Shown: piece by piece, positions 1 through 7,005 of the stretch
How the letters are laid out: each line of letters begins with the position of its first letter
Numbering within the stretch: position 1 is the stretch's first letter
Assembly (NCBI GenBank): GCA_012270135.1
Contig: JAAXIW010000332.1
Location: 1-14,869, forward strand
From: Brevundimonas sp.
GTDB taxonomy: Bacteria; Pseudomonadota; Alphaproteobacteria; Caulobacterales; Caulobacteraceae
Direction of reading: 5' to 3'
Length of the DNA stretch: 14,869 bases
The notes under the pieces: model-generated
Database searches by the model: none
Seen by the model: only the letters and a program-made list of their open reading frames with translations
What the model was told of the DNA's origin: nothing
Program-made: the position numbers and the translations under genes

Positions 1-141
1 GGTGACTACGGCGGCTGGTTCTGCCCCTGCCACGGTTCGCACTACGACACCTCGGGTCGCATCCGGAAAGGTCCGGCGCCGATCAACCTGGTTGTGCCGA
101 CCTATGAATATGTGTCCGACACCCGCGTGAAAATCGGCTGA
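1..141 (+). CDS. petA: Rieske iron-sulfur subunit of cytochrome bc1 (C-terminal end, partial)
   Basis: This is the last 46 codons of the Rieske 2Fe-2S protein; the start lies outside the window. The reading frame from base 1 contains CPCHGSHYD, the second cluster-binding box of Rieske proteins, in which the Cys and His bind the iron-sulfur cluster and the other Cys forms the stabilising disulfide. It ends in TGA at 139-141. The protein takes electrons from ubiquinol at the Qo site and passes them to cytochrome c1, on the periplasmic side of the inner membrane. It is followed 17 bases later by cytochrome b, the standard petABC order. Identification is certain from the motif and the neighbours; only the C-terminal part of the cluster domain can be inspected. 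Confidence 0.96.
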   Translation, partial: GDYGGWFCPCHGSHYDTSGRIRKGPAPINLVVPTYEYVSDTRVKIG

Positions 142-158
142 GGACGGGCAAGAGAACG

Positions 159-1481
159 ATGAGCGATCACGAATCCACCTACGTCCCCAAGACCGGCATC
201 GAGAAGTGGTTTGACAGCCGCCTGCCGATCATCCGCTTCGGCGCCGACTACATGTCGCTGCCGACTCCGAAGAACCTCAACTACTGGTGGACCTTCGGCG
301 GAATCCTGGCTCTCTGCCTGGTCATCCAGATCGCCACCGGCGTGATCCTGGCCATGCACTATGTGCCCAACACCGAACTGGCCTTCGCCTCGGTCGAGCG
401 CATCATGCGCGACGTCAACGGCGGCGACATCATCCGCTACACCCACGCCAACGGGGCCTCGATGTTCTTCATCGCGGTCTATCTGCACATGCTGCGCGGG
501 CTGTACTACGGCTCGTACAAGGCGCCGCGCGAGATGATCTGGATCATCGGCTGCGTGATCTTCTTCCTGATGATCGCCACCGCCTTCCTCGGCTACGTCC
601 TGCCGTGGGGCCAGATGTCCTTCTGGGGCGCGGAGGTGATCACCAATCTGATCGGGGCGGTCCCGATCGTCGGCGAGCCGATCCTGATCTGGCTGCGCGG
701 CGGCCCGGCCATCGACAACGCCACGCTGAACCGCTTCTTCTCGCTGCACTACCTGCTGCCGTTCGTCATCGCCGGCTGCGTGGTGCTGCACCTTTGGGCC
801 CTGCACCACGCCGGTCAGAACAACCCGGTCGGCATCCTGATCCCTAAGGACCGGCAGAAGAAGGACACGGTGCCGTTCCACCCGTATTTCACGGTCAAGG
901 ACGGCTTTGCGATCATCCTGTTCCTGATCATGTTCGCCTGGTTCGTCTTCTTCATGCCGAACGCCCTGGGCCACGCCGACAACTACATCCCGGCCAACGC
1001 CCTGCAGACCCCGGCGCACATCGTGCCCGAGTGGTACATGCTGCCCTTCTACGCGATCCTGCGCGCCATCCCCGACAAGTTCGGCGGCGTGGTGGCCATG
1101 TTCGCGGCGATCGGCGTGCTGTTCATCCTGCCGTGGCTGGATACGTCCAAGGTGCGCTCGATGCGCTACCGCCCGACGATGCGGACCTTCTTCATCATCT
1201 TCGTGCTGGTCGGCATGGGCCTCGGCTGGTGCGGCGCCCAGCTGCCGGACGCGCAGGTGGTGCCGGGCATGCCCAGCTTCACCCTCTTCGACGGCCAGCT
1301 GAACAGCTATCTGTGGCTGACCCGCCTGCTCACGGCCTATTACTTCCTGTTCTTCCTCGTGCTGATGCCCATCGTCGGCCTGCGCGAGACCCCGAGGGCC
1401 ATCCCGGCGACCATTTCCGAACCGGTCCTGCCCACGGCCGACGCCCCGCTCGGCGCCGCGTCTTCCGAGCAGAAGGGCTGA
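159..1481 (+). CDS. petB: Cytochrome b subunit of the bc1 complex
   Basis: A 440-residue integral inner-membrane protein that carries hemes bL and bH and forms the quinol oxidation and quinone reduction sites. The four heme-ligand histidines are visible as two pairs 14 residues apart: H96 (THANGA) with H197 (SLHYLLP), and H110 (YLHM) with H211 (LHLWALHH). PEWY of the Qo site is at 290-293. Several hydrophobic segments are evident, e.g. about 44-66, 126-149, 199-215, 250-266, 311-326, 342-360 and 388-407. Length matches full alphaproteobacterial cytochrome b, not the split b6/subunit IV form. It sits 17 bases after petA and 8 bases before petC, so the three are surely co-transcribed; b and c1 are separate genes here rather than the fused precursor found in some rhizobia. 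The C-terminal tail beyond residue 410 is hydrophilic and Ala/Pro-rich. Confidence 0.98.
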   Translation: MSDHESTYVPKTGIEKWFDSRLPIIRFGADYMSLPTPKNLNYWWTFGGILALCLVIQIATGVILAMHYVPNTELAFASVERIMRDVNGGDIIRYTHANGASMFFIAVYLHMLRGLYYGSYKAPREMIWIIGCVIFFLMIATAFLGYVLPWGQMSFWGAEVITNLIGAVPIVGEPILIWLRGGPAIDNATLNRFFSLHYLLPFVIAGCVVLHLWALHHAGQNNPVGILIPKDRQKKDTVPFHPYFTVKDGFAIILFLIMFAWFVFFMPNALGHADNYIPANALQTPAHIVPEWYMLPFYAILRAIPDKFGGVVAMFAAIGVLFILPWLDTSKVRSMRYRPTMRTFFIIFVLVGMGLGWCGAQLPDAQVVPGMPSFTLFDGQLNSYLWLTRLLTAYYFLFFLVLMPIVGLRETPRAIPATISEPVLPTADAPLGAASSEQKG

Positions 1482-1489
1482 GACAGACC

Positions 1490-2365
1490 ATGACCCTCAA
1501 GACTTCGATGCGTTCGATGAAAAAGACCCTGGCCCTGATCGTCGTCGCAGCCGGCCTGGCCGTCTCGGCCCAGCCCGCGCTCGCCGAGGGCGGCTCCAAG
1601 CACCCGCGCAGCGGTGGCTTCAGCTTCGAGGGGCCGTTCGGGACCTTCGACCAGGCCCAGCTTCAGCGCGGCTACAAGGTCTACCGCGAGGTCTGCGCCT
1701 CCTGCCACGGCATGGACCTGATGTATTTCCGCACCCTGGCCGAGCCGGGCGGACCCTTCTACGATCCGCACCAGGCCAATCCGGCCGAGAACCGTTTCGT
1801 CAAGGTGCTGGCCGCCGAGGCGCAGGTGCCGGACATCGACAGCGAGACCGGCGAGGCGATCATGCGCGACGCCGTTCCGGCCGACCGCTTCCCCAACCCC
1901 TATCCGAACGCCACGGCCGCGGCTGCGGGCAACGGCGGGGCCATGCCGCCGGACCTTTCGGTCATGGCCAAGGCGCGCCACGACGGGGCCAACTACATCT
2001 ACTCCCTGCTGTCGGGCTATGTGGCGCCGCCGGCCGGGCTGAATGTCGGTCCTGGCCAGTACTACAACCCCTACATGGCTGGCGACCTGAGTTCCTACTG
2101 GAGCGGCGACGCGCATCACGTGCCCCCGGGCGGTTTCATCGCCATGCCGCCGCCGCTGCAGAACGGCCAGGTGACCTACGACGACGACGCGCCGGAAACG
2201 GTCGACCAGTATGCGAAGGACGTCGCCGCCTTCATCGCCTGGGCCTCGGATCCGAAGCAGGTCCAGCGCAAGCAGTCGGGCCTGGGCGTGCTGATCTTCC
2301 TGTTCCTGTTCGCCGGCGTGACCTACGTCAGCTACCGCCGCATCTGGAAGGGCGTCGCCCACTAG
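1490..2365 (+). CDS. petC: Cytochrome c1 of the bc1 complex
   Basis: A 291-residue heme protein that accepts electrons from the Rieske protein and reduces soluble or membrane cytochrome c. The heme attachment motif CASCH is at 69-73, and M219 in FIAMPPPL is the likely distal heme ligand. An N-terminal signal peptide (hydrophobic stretch about 13-32, ending near ALA) sends it to the periplasm, and a single C-terminal membrane helix at about 264-281, followed by YRRIWK, anchors it. The start was placed at 1490, 8 bases after the petB stop; in-frame ATGs at 1508 and 1517 would give shorter signal peptides and cannot be excluded. A hairpin with a short T run follows the stop, so petABC appears to end here. 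Confidence 0.97.
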   Translation: MTLKTSMRSMKKTLALIVVAAGLAVSAQPALAEGGSKHPRSGGFSFEGPFGTFDQAQLQRGYKVYREVCASCHGMDLMYFRTLAEPGGPFYDPHQANPAENRFVKVLAAEAQVPDIDSETGEAIMRDAVPADRFPNPYPNATAAAAGNGGAMPPDLSVMAKARHDGANYIYSLLSGYVAPPAGLNVGPGQYYNPYMAGDLSSYWSGDAHHVPPGGFIAMPPPLQNGQVTYDDDAPETVDQYAKDVAAFIAWASDPKQVQRKQSGLGVLIFLFLFAGVTYVSYRRIWKGVAH

Positions 2366-2390
2366 CGACCGTATCGAAGCCGAATGAACG

Positions 2391-2420
2391 ACCCGCCGGG
2401 GCCTCAGCGCCGGCGGGTTT
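2391..2420 (+). terminator. Rho-independent terminator after petC
   Basis: An 8-bp perfect GC stem (CCCGCCGG at 2392-2399 pairing with CCGGCGGG at 2410-2417), extendable by an A-T pair, with a 10-base loop and followed by TTT-C-T. It begins 25 bases after the petC stop. The T run is short, as is common in GC-rich genomes. It separates petABC from the next promoter. Confidence 0.8.
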
Positions 2421-2453
2421 CTCATGCGCGCCACACCTCCAAAGAACGGAGCA

Positions 2454-2482
2454 TTGCGAATTATCGTCAAGTGCTTTATTAT
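2454..2482 (+). promoter_or_regulatory. Candidate sigma-70-type promoter for the DUF1579-like gene
   Basis: TTGCGA at 2454-2459 (4 of 6 to TTGACA) is followed after exactly 17 bases by TATTAT at 2477-2482 (5 of 6 to TATAAT). It lies in a conspicuously AT-rich patch in otherwise GC-rich DNA, just after the petC terminator and 24 bases before the start codon. Transcription would start near 2489, leaving a very short leader. Predicted by eye only. Confidence 0.5.
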
Positions 2483-2490
2483 CTAAAGCA
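2472..2490. promoter_or_regulatory. Inverted repeat over the -10, candidate operator
   Basis: A perfect 7-bp inverted repeat, TGCTTTA at 2472-2478 and TAAAGCA at 2484-2490, separated by TTATC. It covers the candidate -10 and the expected transcription start, the usual place for a repressor site. No regulator gene is adjacent, so the binding protein is unknown. As RNA it would be a weak AU-rich hairpin without a T tract, so a terminator is unlikely. Confidence 0.45.
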
Positions 2491-2491
2491 T

Positions 2492-2500
2492 AAAGGAGGT
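2492..2500 (+). promoter_or_regulatory. Strong ribosome binding site
   Basis: AAAGGAGGT, an almost full-length complement of the 16S rRNA tail, ends 6 bases before the ATG at 2507. It fixes the start of the DUF1579-like gene and rules out the longer frame opening at 2384 inside the terminator. Confidence 0.85.
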
Positions 2501-2506
2501 GCTGTC

Positions 2507-3079
2507 ATGAAATCCATGTCTTTGATGGTCGTCGCCGCCGCCTTCCTGATCTCGGCGCCGGTCGTCGCGCAGGTTCCCGTTCAACCGGCCGGGACGGCCG
2601 CCCAGCGGGAGGCCTTGGCGTCGCTGGACATTCTCAACGGAGAGTGGCGCGGCCAGGCGGTGGTCCATGGACCGGGCGGGACCGAGACCCTGACGCAGAC
2701 CGAACGGGTGGGCTCGCTCCTGGGCGGCTCGATCAAGGTCATCGAGGGGCGGGGCTACGCCGCCGACGGCTCCACGGTTTTCAACGCCATGGCCGTGCTG
2801 TCATGGGACGAACGCGAGGGGCGCTACCGCTTCCGCTCGTGGGCCAACGGCTTCTCAGGCGACTATCGCTTCGAACGCACAGAGGACGGTTTCCGCTGGG
2901 AGACGCCGGCCGGGCCGAACGCCCGGATCGAATATGTCGCCACCGTTCGCGACGGGACCTGGCACGAGGTCGGGACCTTCTACATGGAAGGCCAGCCCCC
3001 CCGTCAGATGATCGAGATGCGCCTGACCCGGATCGGCGACACGGACTGGCCGGCGAGCGAGGCCGTGCCGACGCGCTGA
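2507..3079 (+). CDS. Exported DUF1579-like (lipocalin/calycin-type) protein
   Basis: A 190-residue protein with a signal peptide (hydrophobic 5-20, probable cleavage after VVA near residue 21). The mature part opens with LDILNGEWRGQAVV at about 40-53 and continues as alternating strand-like segments: a GGS turn (73-75), AVLSWDEREGRYRFRSW (96-112), DYRFERTEDGFRWE (119-132), WHEVGTFYM (152-160). This 'xLxGxWxG' opening and barrel-like pattern resembles DUF1579 and related calycin-fold proteins. No catalytic residues can be named and the ligand is unknown. It has its own terminator-insulated promoter with a possible operator and a very strong ribosome binding site, so it may be highly or inducibly expressed. 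The family call is from pattern only; existence of the gene is near certain. Confidence 0.8.
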   Translation: MKSMSLMVVAAAFLISAPVVAQVPVQPAGTAAQREALASLDILNGEWRGQAVVHGPGGTETLTQTERVGSLLGGSIKVIEGRGYAADGSTVFNAMAVLSWDEREGRYRFRSWANGFSGDYRFERTEDGFRWETPAGPNARIEYVATVRDGTWHEVGTFYMEGQPPRQMIEMRLTRIGDTDWPASEAVPTR

Positions 3080-3111
3080 CGCAGGCTCCCGCATCGACAG
3101 TCCTGGACAGA

Positions 3112-3126
3112 CGCCCTAGGGTCCGC
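3112..3126 (+). promoter_or_regulatory. Shared element upstream of the first M28 gene
   Basis: CGCCCTAGGGTCCGC lies 30 bases before the ATG at 3157. A 13-of-15 match occurs at 4865-4879 before the second M28 gene, at nearly the same distance. The CCCTAG core could act as a -10-like element of Caulobacter-type promoters, or the two could bind a common regulator. TCGACA at 3094-3099 might be a -35 but the spacing is short. Confidence 0.35.
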
Positions 3127-3156
3127 GCCTGTTTCAAGGCTGAGGGTGACCTGTCC

Positions 3157-4815
3157 ATGCGTCTTCTTTCGACCGCCGCCGCGCTTTCCGCCGGCGCCCT
3201 GATCTCCGCCTGTGCGAGCATGGGGGGCGAGGCTTCGGCTCCCATCGGCTTCGACGCCGCCCGACTCGCAGAGCACGCACGGGTGCTGTCGGACGACAGC
3301 TTCCAGGGGCGCGGCATCGCCACGCCGGGCGAGGAGATGACGGTCCGTTATCTGACCGAGCAATACGCCGCGGCGGGCTTCGAGCCGGGCGGCGAGAACG
3401 GCGGCTGGACCCAGGATGTGACGCTGAACCGGTTCACTGTTTCGGACGCGCAGGCGGCCTTCAAGGTCGATGGCGAGACAATGCCTTTGACCCCGGGACA
3501 GGAGATCGTGATCTCCACCCGGCTGCCGGGCCGGCACGTGATGCTCACCGACGCGCCGCTGGTCTTCGTCGGCTACGGGATCAAGGCGCCCGAACGGAAC
3601 TGGGACGACTTCAAGGATGTCGACGTGCGCGGCAAGGTCCTCGTCGTGCTGGTCAATGACGCCGACTTCGAACAGCCGGAGCTGAACACCTTCAACGGCC
3701 CGGCGATGACCTACTACGGCCGCTGGACCTACAAGTACGAAGAGGCGGCGCGCCAGGGCGCTGCAGGCGTCATCATCGTCCACGAGACCGCGCCGGCGTC
3801 CTACGGCTGGGCCACGGTGGCCAATAGCTGGACCGGGCCCCAGTTCGACATCGTGCGCCAGAACGCCGCGGCCGAACGGGTCAAGCTGGAGAGCTGGATC
3901 CAGCGCGACGTCGCCGTCGACCTGTTCCGCAAGGCGGGCCTCGATTTCGACGCCCTGAAAACCCAGGCGCGCAGCCGCGACTTTCGGCCCGTGACCCTTC
4001 CGGGGGCGACCTTCAGCGGCATGTTCGACGTCGCGACCAATCAGATCACGACGCAGAACGTCCTTGCCCGTCTGCCGGGCACGACCCATCCGGACGAGAC
4101 CATTCTCTACACCGCCCACTGGGACCACATCGGCGTAGGCGAGCCCGACGCCAACGGCGACGCCATCTTCAACGGCGCGGTCGACAACGCCACCGGCACC
4201 GCCGCCCTGCTGGAGCTGGCCCGGGTCTGGGCCGCCGGCCCGCGTCCGGAACGGTCCATTGTGATGATCAGCTTCACTGCCGAGGAGAGCGGCCTGCTGG
4301 GATCGGAATACTATGCCGCCAATCCGGTCTGGCCGCTCGAGAAGACGGTGGCCGGCTTCAACATGGACGCCATGAACGTCTATGGCCGCGTCGCCGATCT
4401 GGGGGTCGTCGGCTATGGCCAGTCGGAGCTGGACGAATTGTTGGCCGCCGCTGCCGCCCGTCAGGGACGCACCATCGCCCCCGACGCCAACCCGGCCGCG
4501 GGCAGCTATTTCCGCAGCGACCACTTCCCGCTGGCCAAGCGCGGCGTGCCCATGGCCTACGCCGAGGGCAGTGGCGAATTCCGTGACGCCCCGATCGAGC
4601 CGCGCGAGGCCGCCCGCGACGAGTACGGCGCCAAACGCTACCATCAGGCCGACGACGAATGGTCGGCCGACTGGGACCTGAGGGGCCAGATCGAGGACAT
4701 GGAAGTGGCGTTGTGGATCGGTCGCGACCTGGCCAACAGCCGCGTCTGGCCGGGCTGGAAGCCGGGGTCGGAGTTCGGGCCGGCGCGGGCCGCCAGCGCC
4801 GCCGTGCGCGACTGA
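3157..4815 (+). CDS. M28-family metallopeptidase, predicted lipoprotein
   Basis: A 552-residue zinc aminopeptidase-type enzyme. It starts with a lipoprotein signal: hydrophobic 3-15, then lipobox ISAC with the lipidated Cys at 19, so it should be membrane-anchored facing the periplasm or surface. A protease-associated (PA) domain lies at about 130-220 (APLVFVGYGIKAPERNWDD, then GAAGVIIVHE). The M28 catalytic part has all expected metal-site residues: H321 and D323 (AHWDHIG), D343 (VDNATGT), E376/E377 (AEESGLLGS), D404 (NMDAM) and H456 (SDHFP). It should remove N-terminal residues from peptides; the specificity cannot be read. The start at 3157 is the one that gives the lipoprotein signal; its ribosome binding site (GAGGGTGA) is moderate. 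A close paralogue follows 90 bases later. No part looks truncated. Confidence 0.93.
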   Translation: MRLLSTAAALSAGALISACASMGGEASAPIGFDAARLAEHARVLSDDSFQGRGIATPGEEMTVRYLTEQYAAAGFEPGGENGGWTQDVTLNRFTVSDAQAAFKVDGETMPLTPGQEIVISTRLPGRHVMLTDAPLVFVGYGIKAPERNWDDFKDVDVRGKVLVVLVNDADFEQPELNTFNGPAMTYYGRWTYKYEEAARQGAAGVIIVHETAPASYGWATVANSWTGPQFDIVRQNAAAERVKLESWIQRDVAVDLFRKAGLDFDALKTQARSRDFRPVTLPGATFSGMFDVATNQITTQNVLARLPGTTHPDETILYTAHWDHIGVGEPDANGDAIFNGAVDNATGTAALLELARVWAAGPRPERSIVMISFTAEESGLLGSEYYAANPVWPLEKTVAGFNMDAMNVYGRVADLGVVGYGQSELDELLAAAAARQGRTIAPDANPAAGSYFRSDHFPLAKRGVPMAYAEGSGEFRDAPIEPREAARDEYGAKRYHQADDEWSADWDLRGQIEDMEVALWIGRDLANSRVWPGWKPGSEFGPARAASAAVRD

Positions 4816-4864
4816 GCCGCCGGCCCCGGACATGACGAAAACTTAACGGGCGGTCTCCCGGGGC

Positions 4865-4879
4865 CGCCCTAGAGTGCGC
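4865..4879 (+). promoter_or_regulatory. Shared element upstream of the second M28 gene
   Basis: CGCCCTAGAGTGCGC, 26 bases before the ATG at 4906, matches 13 of 15 bases of the element before the first peptidase. It overlaps the right arm of a 6-bp GC hairpin (GGGCGG 4848-4853 with CCGCCC 4864-4869) that lacks a T run, so the gap may hold both a weak terminator for the first peptidase and a promoter for the second. TTAACG at 4843-4848 is a possible -35, 18 to 20 bases away. Confidence 0.35.
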
Positions 4880-4905
4880 CCACAATCGGGATGGAGCCTT
4901 CCTAC

Positions 4906-6534
4906 ATGTTTCGCGCATTCACCAGCGGCGTCGCCGCCGCCGCGCTGCTGTTCTCCGCCGGCTCGGCGCTGTCGCAGGACTTTTCGGCCGACCGGATCAG
5001 CAGCGACATCCGCACCATCAGCGCCGACGAATTTCAGGGCCGTTATCCCGGCACCGATGGAGAGCGGATGACGCTGGCCTGGCTGCAGGCGCAGTACGAG
5101 GCGATGGGGCTTCAGCCTGGCGGTCCGAACGGCCAGTGGCTTCAGCCTGTGCACCTGAAGCGGTTCACCCCGGTCGAGGGCGCCGCCAGCGCCAGCTGGA
5201 CCGGTCCCGACGGCGTCAGCCATCCGCTGGCTGTCGGCAGCGACGTCACCCTGCGCGCCGTCAGCAACGATGGGCGAGCGTCGATCAGCAACGCCCCGCT
5301 GGTCTTCGCCGGTTACGGCATCACCGCGCCTGAGCGGAACTGGGACGACTACGGCGACATCGACGTGCGCGGCAAGGTCGTGATCGTGATGGGCGGCGAG
5401 CCGGAGGGCGAGCTGTTCAACGGAGAGTACAGCACCAACTACGAGTCGGGCGCCTACAAGGCCGACGAGGCCTTCCGCCGCGGCGCCGTGGGCATCGTCA
5501 CCTTGGTGCCGCAACCGGCGGACTCGCCGATGTGGCAACGGGCGGCGCGGTTCTCCAATCGCACCCGGACGCTGACGCCCGGCGCCGCCGATCTCGAATT
5601 CTCGATGGGCATCAACCACGACGTTGCCGCGCAGTGGGCCGCCGCCGCCGGCCTCGACGTCACCGCCCTTGGCCGCATCGGCTCCGGAGCCTTCAAGGCT
5701 GTGCCGCTGAACGGCGTCACCCTGTCGGTCGAGGCGGTCGAGACCAGCGAGACGCTCGTCACCCACAACTTGCTGGCCCGCATTCCTGGGACCGAACGGC
5801 CGGACGAGACCATCGTCTATTCGGCGCATTGGGACCATGTCGGCGGCGAGGCACAGCATCCGGAAACGCCCGGCGACGACAAGATCTTCAACGGCGCCTG
5901 GGACAACGCCTCCGGCACCGCCGCGGTGGTCGAGATGGCGCGCCAGATCAGCCGGGCCCGGCGGCCCGAGCGCTCGATCGTCTTCGCCCACATGGCGGCC
6001 GAGGAGATGGGCCTGATGGGCGCCTACGGCTACGCCGCCGATCCGGTCTGGCCGCTGGAGACAACGGTCGCCGACATCAACATTGACATGCTGCCGCTGT
6101 CGGGCCCGACCCGGGATATCCCGATCTTCGGCAAGGGGCAGAACGACCTGGAAGACCGGCTGCAGGCGCTGGCCGAGCCGCTGGGCCGCTACGTCTCGGA
6201 CGACGGCATGCCGGAGCAGGGCTTCTACTACCGCTCCGACCACTTCCCCTTCGCCCGGGCGGGCGTGCCGGCGATCATGCCGTGGCACGGCTGGGACTGG
6301 GTCGAGGGCGGCCGGGAAGCCGGCGAGGCGGCGTGGCGCGCCAAGTTCGCCGCCGACTACCACAAGCCCTCGGACGAATGGTCGGAGGACTGGGACCTGA
6401 CCTCGGCGACCGAGAACCTGACCCTGCTGTATCACCTCGGTCTGGACCTCGCGAACAGCGAGGACTGGCCGGGCTGGAAGCCGACGTCGGAGTTCGCCCA
6501 GGTGCGCGCCCGCTCGGACGCGGCGCGCCAGTGA
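4906..6534 (+). CDS. M28-family metallopeptidase, secreted paralogue
   Basis: A 542-residue paralogue of the preceding gene, with an ordinary signal peptide (MFRAF, hydrophobic 8-20, cleavage near ALSQ) and no lipobox. The ATG at 4906 was chosen because GGAG at 4893-4896 lies 9 bases upstream; an in-frame ATG at 4891 has no visible ribosome site and would add only MEPSY. A PA-type region lies at about 128-205 (APLVFAGYGITAPERNWDD). Metal-site residues are complete: H308 and D310 (AHWDHVG), D333 (WDNASGT), E366/E367 (AAEEMGLMG), D394 (NIDML) and H446 (SDHFPFA). The two proteins share long identical runs and the same C-terminal WPGWKP..SEF motif, so this is a duplication with changed anchoring. 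The stop overlaps the RidA-like gene by four bases, implying translational coupling. Confidence 0.93.
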   Translation: MFRAFTSGVAAAALLFSAGSALSQDFSADRISSDIRTISADEFQGRYPGTDGERMTLAWLQAQYEAMGLQPGGPNGQWLQPVHLKRFTPVEGAASASWTGPDGVSHPLAVGSDVTLRAVSNDGRASISNAPLVFAGYGITAPERNWDDYGDIDVRGKVVIVMGGEPEGELFNGEYSTNYESGAYKADEAFRRGAVGIVTLVPQPADSPMWQRAARFSNRTRTLTPGAADLEFSMGINHDVAAQWAAAAGLDVTALGRIGSGAFKAVPLNGVTLSVEAVETSETLVTHNLLARIPGTERPDETIVYSAHWDHVGGEAQHPETPGDDKIFNGAWDNASGTAAVVEMARQISRARRPERSIVFAHMAAEEMGLMGAYGYAADPVWPLETTVADINIDMLPLSGPTRDIPIFGKGQNDLEDRLQALAEPLGRYVSDDGMPEQGFYYRSDHFPFARAGVPAIMPWHGWDWVEGGREAGEAAWRAKFAADYHKPSDEWSEDWDLTSATENLTLLYHLGLDLANSEDWPGWKPTSEFAQVRARSDAARQ

Positions 6535-6920
6535 CGGCGACGATACGGCCCCTGACCGGCGACGGCTCGCCGCCGGTCGAGGGCTCGTATCCTCAGGCCG
6601 TCGAGGTGACCAGGCCGGAGCGCTGGCTTTACCTTTCCGGCCAGATTCCGGTCGCGCCGGACGGCTCGCTGGCTGCCGACTTCACTGGCCAGTGCGATCA
6701 GGTCTGGGACAATATCGAGACCCAGCTGGCCGCTGCAGGGATGTCGCTGGACAACCTGGTCAAGGTGACGACCTTCCTGTCGGACCGGCGGTTCGCGCTG
6801 GAGAACCGCGAAGTCCGGGTGCGGCGGCTGGCCGGGCGGCAGCCCGCCCTGACCGTGATCCTCACCGGCATCTTCGACGAGGCCTGGCTGGTCGAGATCG
6901 AGGCGGTGGCGGCGGCGTAA
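6531..6920 (+). CDS. RidA/YjgF-family protein
   Basis: A 129-residue cytosolic protein of the RidA (YjgF/YER057c/UK114) fold, normally a homotrimer that hydrolyses reactive 2-aminoacrylate and related imines. Visible family features are LYLSGQIPVAPDG (33-45), the QVWDNIETQLAAAGMSLDNLVKVT segment at 57-80, and C-terminal VEIEAVA (121-127). The start is GTG at 6531, overlapping the stop of the upstream peptidase as GTGA, so it is probably translated by re-initiation; no in-frame ATG gives a full domain. The substrate-binding Arg of active RidA (in the PARS motif) aligns with L107 in QPALTV, so it may lack imine deaminase activity and belong to one of the Rid groups without that Arg. No signal peptide, unlike its upstream neighbour. 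Confidence 0.9.
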   Translation: MTATIRPLTGDGSPPVEGSYPQAVEVTRPERWLYLSGQIPVAPDGSLAADFTGQCDQVWDNIETQLAAAGMSLDNLVKVTTFLSDRRFALENREVRVRRLAGRQPALTVILTGIFDEAWLVEIEAVAAA

Positions 6921-7005
6921 CGTCGCCTTGCCTCCGGTCGCGGCGCGCCGCACGGTCGGCGCATGAGCCGCTGGTCGCCACAGCCCCTTCCGAGGTGACA
7001 CACCC
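6921..7005. other. Spacer before the dehydrogenase-like gene
   Basis: Eighty-five bases with no convincing promoter or terminator. It has a 12-base GC palindrome at 6940-6951 (GCGGCGCGCCGC) without a T run, and an 11-codon frame at 6963-6998 (MSRWSPQPLPR) that ends on the ribosome binding site GAGGTG (6992-6997) of the next gene. Both are weak signals in high-GC DNA. Confidence 0.35.

Noticed and set aside
2384..2506. N-terminal extension of the DUF1579-like protein from 2384
   Set aside because: It would start just ahead of the terminator hairpin and read through it and through the promoter; the strong ribosome site and signal peptide mark the ATG at 2507.
4843..6435. A 530-codon minus-strand frame opposite the second M28 gene (and a similar one opposite the first, 3004-4833)
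   Set aside because: Both mirror the real peptidase genes, lack recognisable motifs and have the biased composition of antisense GC-rich frames.
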